A DNA stretch of 64,000 nucleotides, taken from Desulfurococcaceae archaeon. GTDB lineage: Archaea; Thermoproteota; Thermoprotei_A; Sulfolobales; Desulfurococcaceae. The notes under the pieces are model-generated. The model made no database searches. It was not told the origin of the DNA and worked only from the letters and a program-made list of their open reading frames with translations. Made by a program: the position numbers and the translations under genes. This document shows, piece by piece, positions 62,868 through 64,000 of the stretch (position 1 is the stretch's first letter; every line of letters begins with the position of its first letter). The stretch lies in the NCBI GenBank assembly GCA_023269825.1, contig JAGDWI010000001.1:430492-494491 (forward strand). The letters run 5' to 3'.

Positions 62868-62925
62868 TTTTTAATTAAAGGATTTATTAATGAAGCCCGT
62901 TAAATATACACTGAGGGTGAATTAT

Positions 62926-63564
62926 TTGAAGGACCTCGTGAATTCGATCGTCGAACTCGATGAGCAGAAATCCTTTGAGCTCGCTAAGAGGATTCTCGAG
63001 GAGACACGTGATCCTAAAGTAGTTTTTGAAGCAGTGAGACAAGCAGCTGAGATAATTGGAGAAAAATACGAGAAAGGGGAATTCTTCGTAGCAGATCTCA
63101 TAATGGCTGGCGAGATAATGAAAACTATCTCAGGTCTTGCAAGGCAGAAGCTTAAAGAACTCGGAGAAGCAAGAAAGATCATTGGGAAACTATTAATAGG
63201 TACCGTTGAAGGAGACGTACACGATATTGGTAAAAACATCGTTGTCTCAATGGCGGAAGCAGTTGGATTCGAAGTAATAGACCTCGGCGTAGATGTACCA
63301 CCGAGTAAATTCGTTGAAGCAGTGAAGGAACATAACCCGGATATATTGGGTTTATCTGGATTACTAACCACTGCTATAGACTCCATGAAGAAAACAGTTG
63401 ATGAGTTGAAGAAAGCAGGATTAAGGAGTAAAGTCAAAGTAATTATTGGTGGAGGCAGAGTAGACCAATACGCCTGCGAGTACGTTGGAGCTGATGCATG
63501 GTCAAATGACGCAGCGGAAGGCGTAAAAATAATGTTGAAGTGGATGGAGGAGAAGGCGAAGTAA
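62926..63564 (+). CDS. Corrinoid-binding methyl carrier protein (MtbC/MtmC-like)
   Basis: About 213 residues. An N-terminal helical cap precedes the B12-binding Rossmann domain. The histidine that ligates cobalt is H99 in EGDVHDIGKNIV (DxHxxG motif). GLSGLLTTAIDSM and GGGRV complete the fold. It accepts a methyl group and hands it on. The TTG at 62926 follows GAGGGTGA. An ATG at 62890 would add 12 residues. It lies 58 bp after the RACo gene and 13 bp before the UROD-like gene. Confidence 0.92.
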   Translation: MKDLVNSIVELDEQKSFELAKRILEETRDPKVVFEAVRQAAEIIGEKYEKGEFFVADLIMAGEIMKTISGLARQKLKELGEARKIIGKLLIGTVEGDVHDIGKNIVVSMAEAVGFEVIDLGVDVPPSKFVEAVKEHNPDILGLSGLLTTAIDSMKKTVDELKKAGLRSKVKVIIGGGRVDQYACEYVGADAWSNDAAEGVKIMLKWMEEKAK

Positions 63565-63577
63565 GATCGTGGTGGAT

Positions 63578-64000
63578 ATGAGCTCCACTTCATTCGATCA
63601 CCTATCTAAGTGGATTGAGAGACATGAGAGAGAACCTGAACTCGTCGCCAAAGAGAAACTAGATAGAATTATAAGGATAACTGAGCTAAAAACCCCTGAC
63701 AGAGTACCGCTCTTAGCACCCAGCGGGGACTTCATGTTAAATCAAACTGGTTTAACGTGGTATGATTTATCATATGAATTAACTGATAAAGTTAAGAAAG
63801 CTGTATCAAAGTTCGCTCTAGAATACCCGGGCGATTTCGCAATATTCTTTGTGCCATACCTACTGGAGGGCTTTATACTAGCAGCAGCCTTCTCGGATTT
63901 CCCGGATTTCTCTAACTCTATAAGGTTTATATCGGGCCTACTTCACGATGTACTGAGAGATAAGTGGAGTAGGTGGCCGGGTAGAGAGCTAAGAGTAGAC
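63578..64000 (+). CDS. Uroporphyrinogen-decarboxylase-family corrinoid methyltransferase (partial)
   Basis: The gene starts at ATG 63578 behind GGTGGAT and runs off the window after 141 codons. The opening KTPDRVPLLAPSGDFMLNQ and the following TWYDLSYELTDKVKKA match the start of UROD/MtaA-type methyltransferases, which move a methyl group between a donor and a corrinoid protein. The catalytic part is outside the window. Its place directly after the corrinoid protein gene predicts that it charges that carrier. Confidence 0.75.
   Translation, partial: MSSTSFDHLSKWIERHEREPELVAKEKLDRIIRITELKTPDRVPLLAPSGDFMLNQTGLTWYDLSYELTDKVKKAVSKFALEYPGDFAIFFVPYLLEGFILAAAFSDFPDFSNSIRFISGLLHDVLRDKWSRWPGRELRVD

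Noticed and set aside
62922-63593. Long minus-strand open frame opposite the corrinoid protein gene
   Set aside because: It is an antisense shadow of a strongly recognisable corrinoid protein with the DxHxxG motif. The frame is rich in Ser and Pro and has no ribosome-binding site.

Overview
The window looks like a chromosomal segment of an anaerobic hyperthermophilic archaeon of the Thermoproteota, most like the Desulfurococcales (Desulfurococcaceae). The evidence is archaeal-type gene content: a fused 2-oxoacid:ferredoxin oxidoreductase, membrane-anchored solute-binding proteins with Ser/Thr stalks, archaeal Lon-like and clostripain-like surface proteases, a short OB-fold protein and an archaeal FmdE-like protein. 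Promoters have archaeal TATA boxes, and many genes start at TTG or GTG 5-8 nt after a GGTG ribosome-binding site. The sequence is moderately AT-rich by eye. I saw no rRNA, tRNA, CRISPR array or transposase gene. The species cannot be fixed from the sequence alone.

Layout. 1-3.6 kb: the end of an unknown gene, decaying gene remnants (including a YbaK-type deacylase), a membrane-anchored PEBP protein and a DapA-family aldolase. 3.8-7 kb: a DUF401 permease, a NosD-like surface protein and a hypothetical gene. 7-18.2 kb: an amino-sugar island with a GatZ/KbaZ-like protein, a BadF-type GlcNAc kinase, a complete ABC importer, two SIS-domain proteins, NagA and an isolated PTS EIIA-type protein. 18.3-25.1 kb: two conserved small genes, then a RuBisCO-like protein, an FGGY sugar kinase, a convergent class II aldolase, a leaderless wHTH/CBS-like regulator and a class III aminotransferase. 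25.2-31 kb: an orphan solute-binding protein, a MIG-type T/G mismatch DNA glycosylase and a ZnuABC-like metal importer with an FmdE-like gene inside the operon. 31.1-36.5 kb: a decayed gene, a surface protein, a DUF5320-like/NifX-like pair behind a palindromic operator, a flavodoxin, a ferritin and an M29 aminopeptidase. 36.5-43 kb: a hairpin element, DeoC, a two-gene altronate-dehydratase-type enzyme, and an operon of ferredoxin, zinc-finger protein and 2-oxoacid oxidoreductase. 43-48.4 kb (minus strand): a DUF438/hemerythrin/PAS sensor with three inverted-repeat operators, an HTH protein, a 58-residue YHS protein, a copper P-type ATPase and an HD phosphohydrolase. 48.4-59.9 kb: a MATE exporter, PfpI, a permease pseudogene, a Lon-like protease split by an apparent -1 frameshift, PH/SHOCT, S9 and C11 proteins and two small membrane proteins. 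60-64 kb: a corrinoid methyl-transfer operon running off the window.

How it works together. The cell appears to live by fermenting peptides (several proteases, an aminotransferase, a ferredoxin-linked oxidoreductase) and amino sugars. The amino-sugar island contains parts for uptake, phosphorylation, deacetylation and deamination, with a GatZ-like protein as a possible last step; this order is inferred. The RuBisCO-like cluster has the parts of an undescribed sugar-phosphate route. Its RuBisCO homologue keeps the lysine/Asp/Glu metal site but lacks residues matching K177, R295 and apparently H327. The last operon joins a core-MetE-like protein, a RACo-type reductive activator, a corrinoid protein and a UROD-family methyltransferase. 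I infer a corrinoid-dependent, folate-independent route of methyl groups to homocysteine. These two clusters are the best candidates for new biology.
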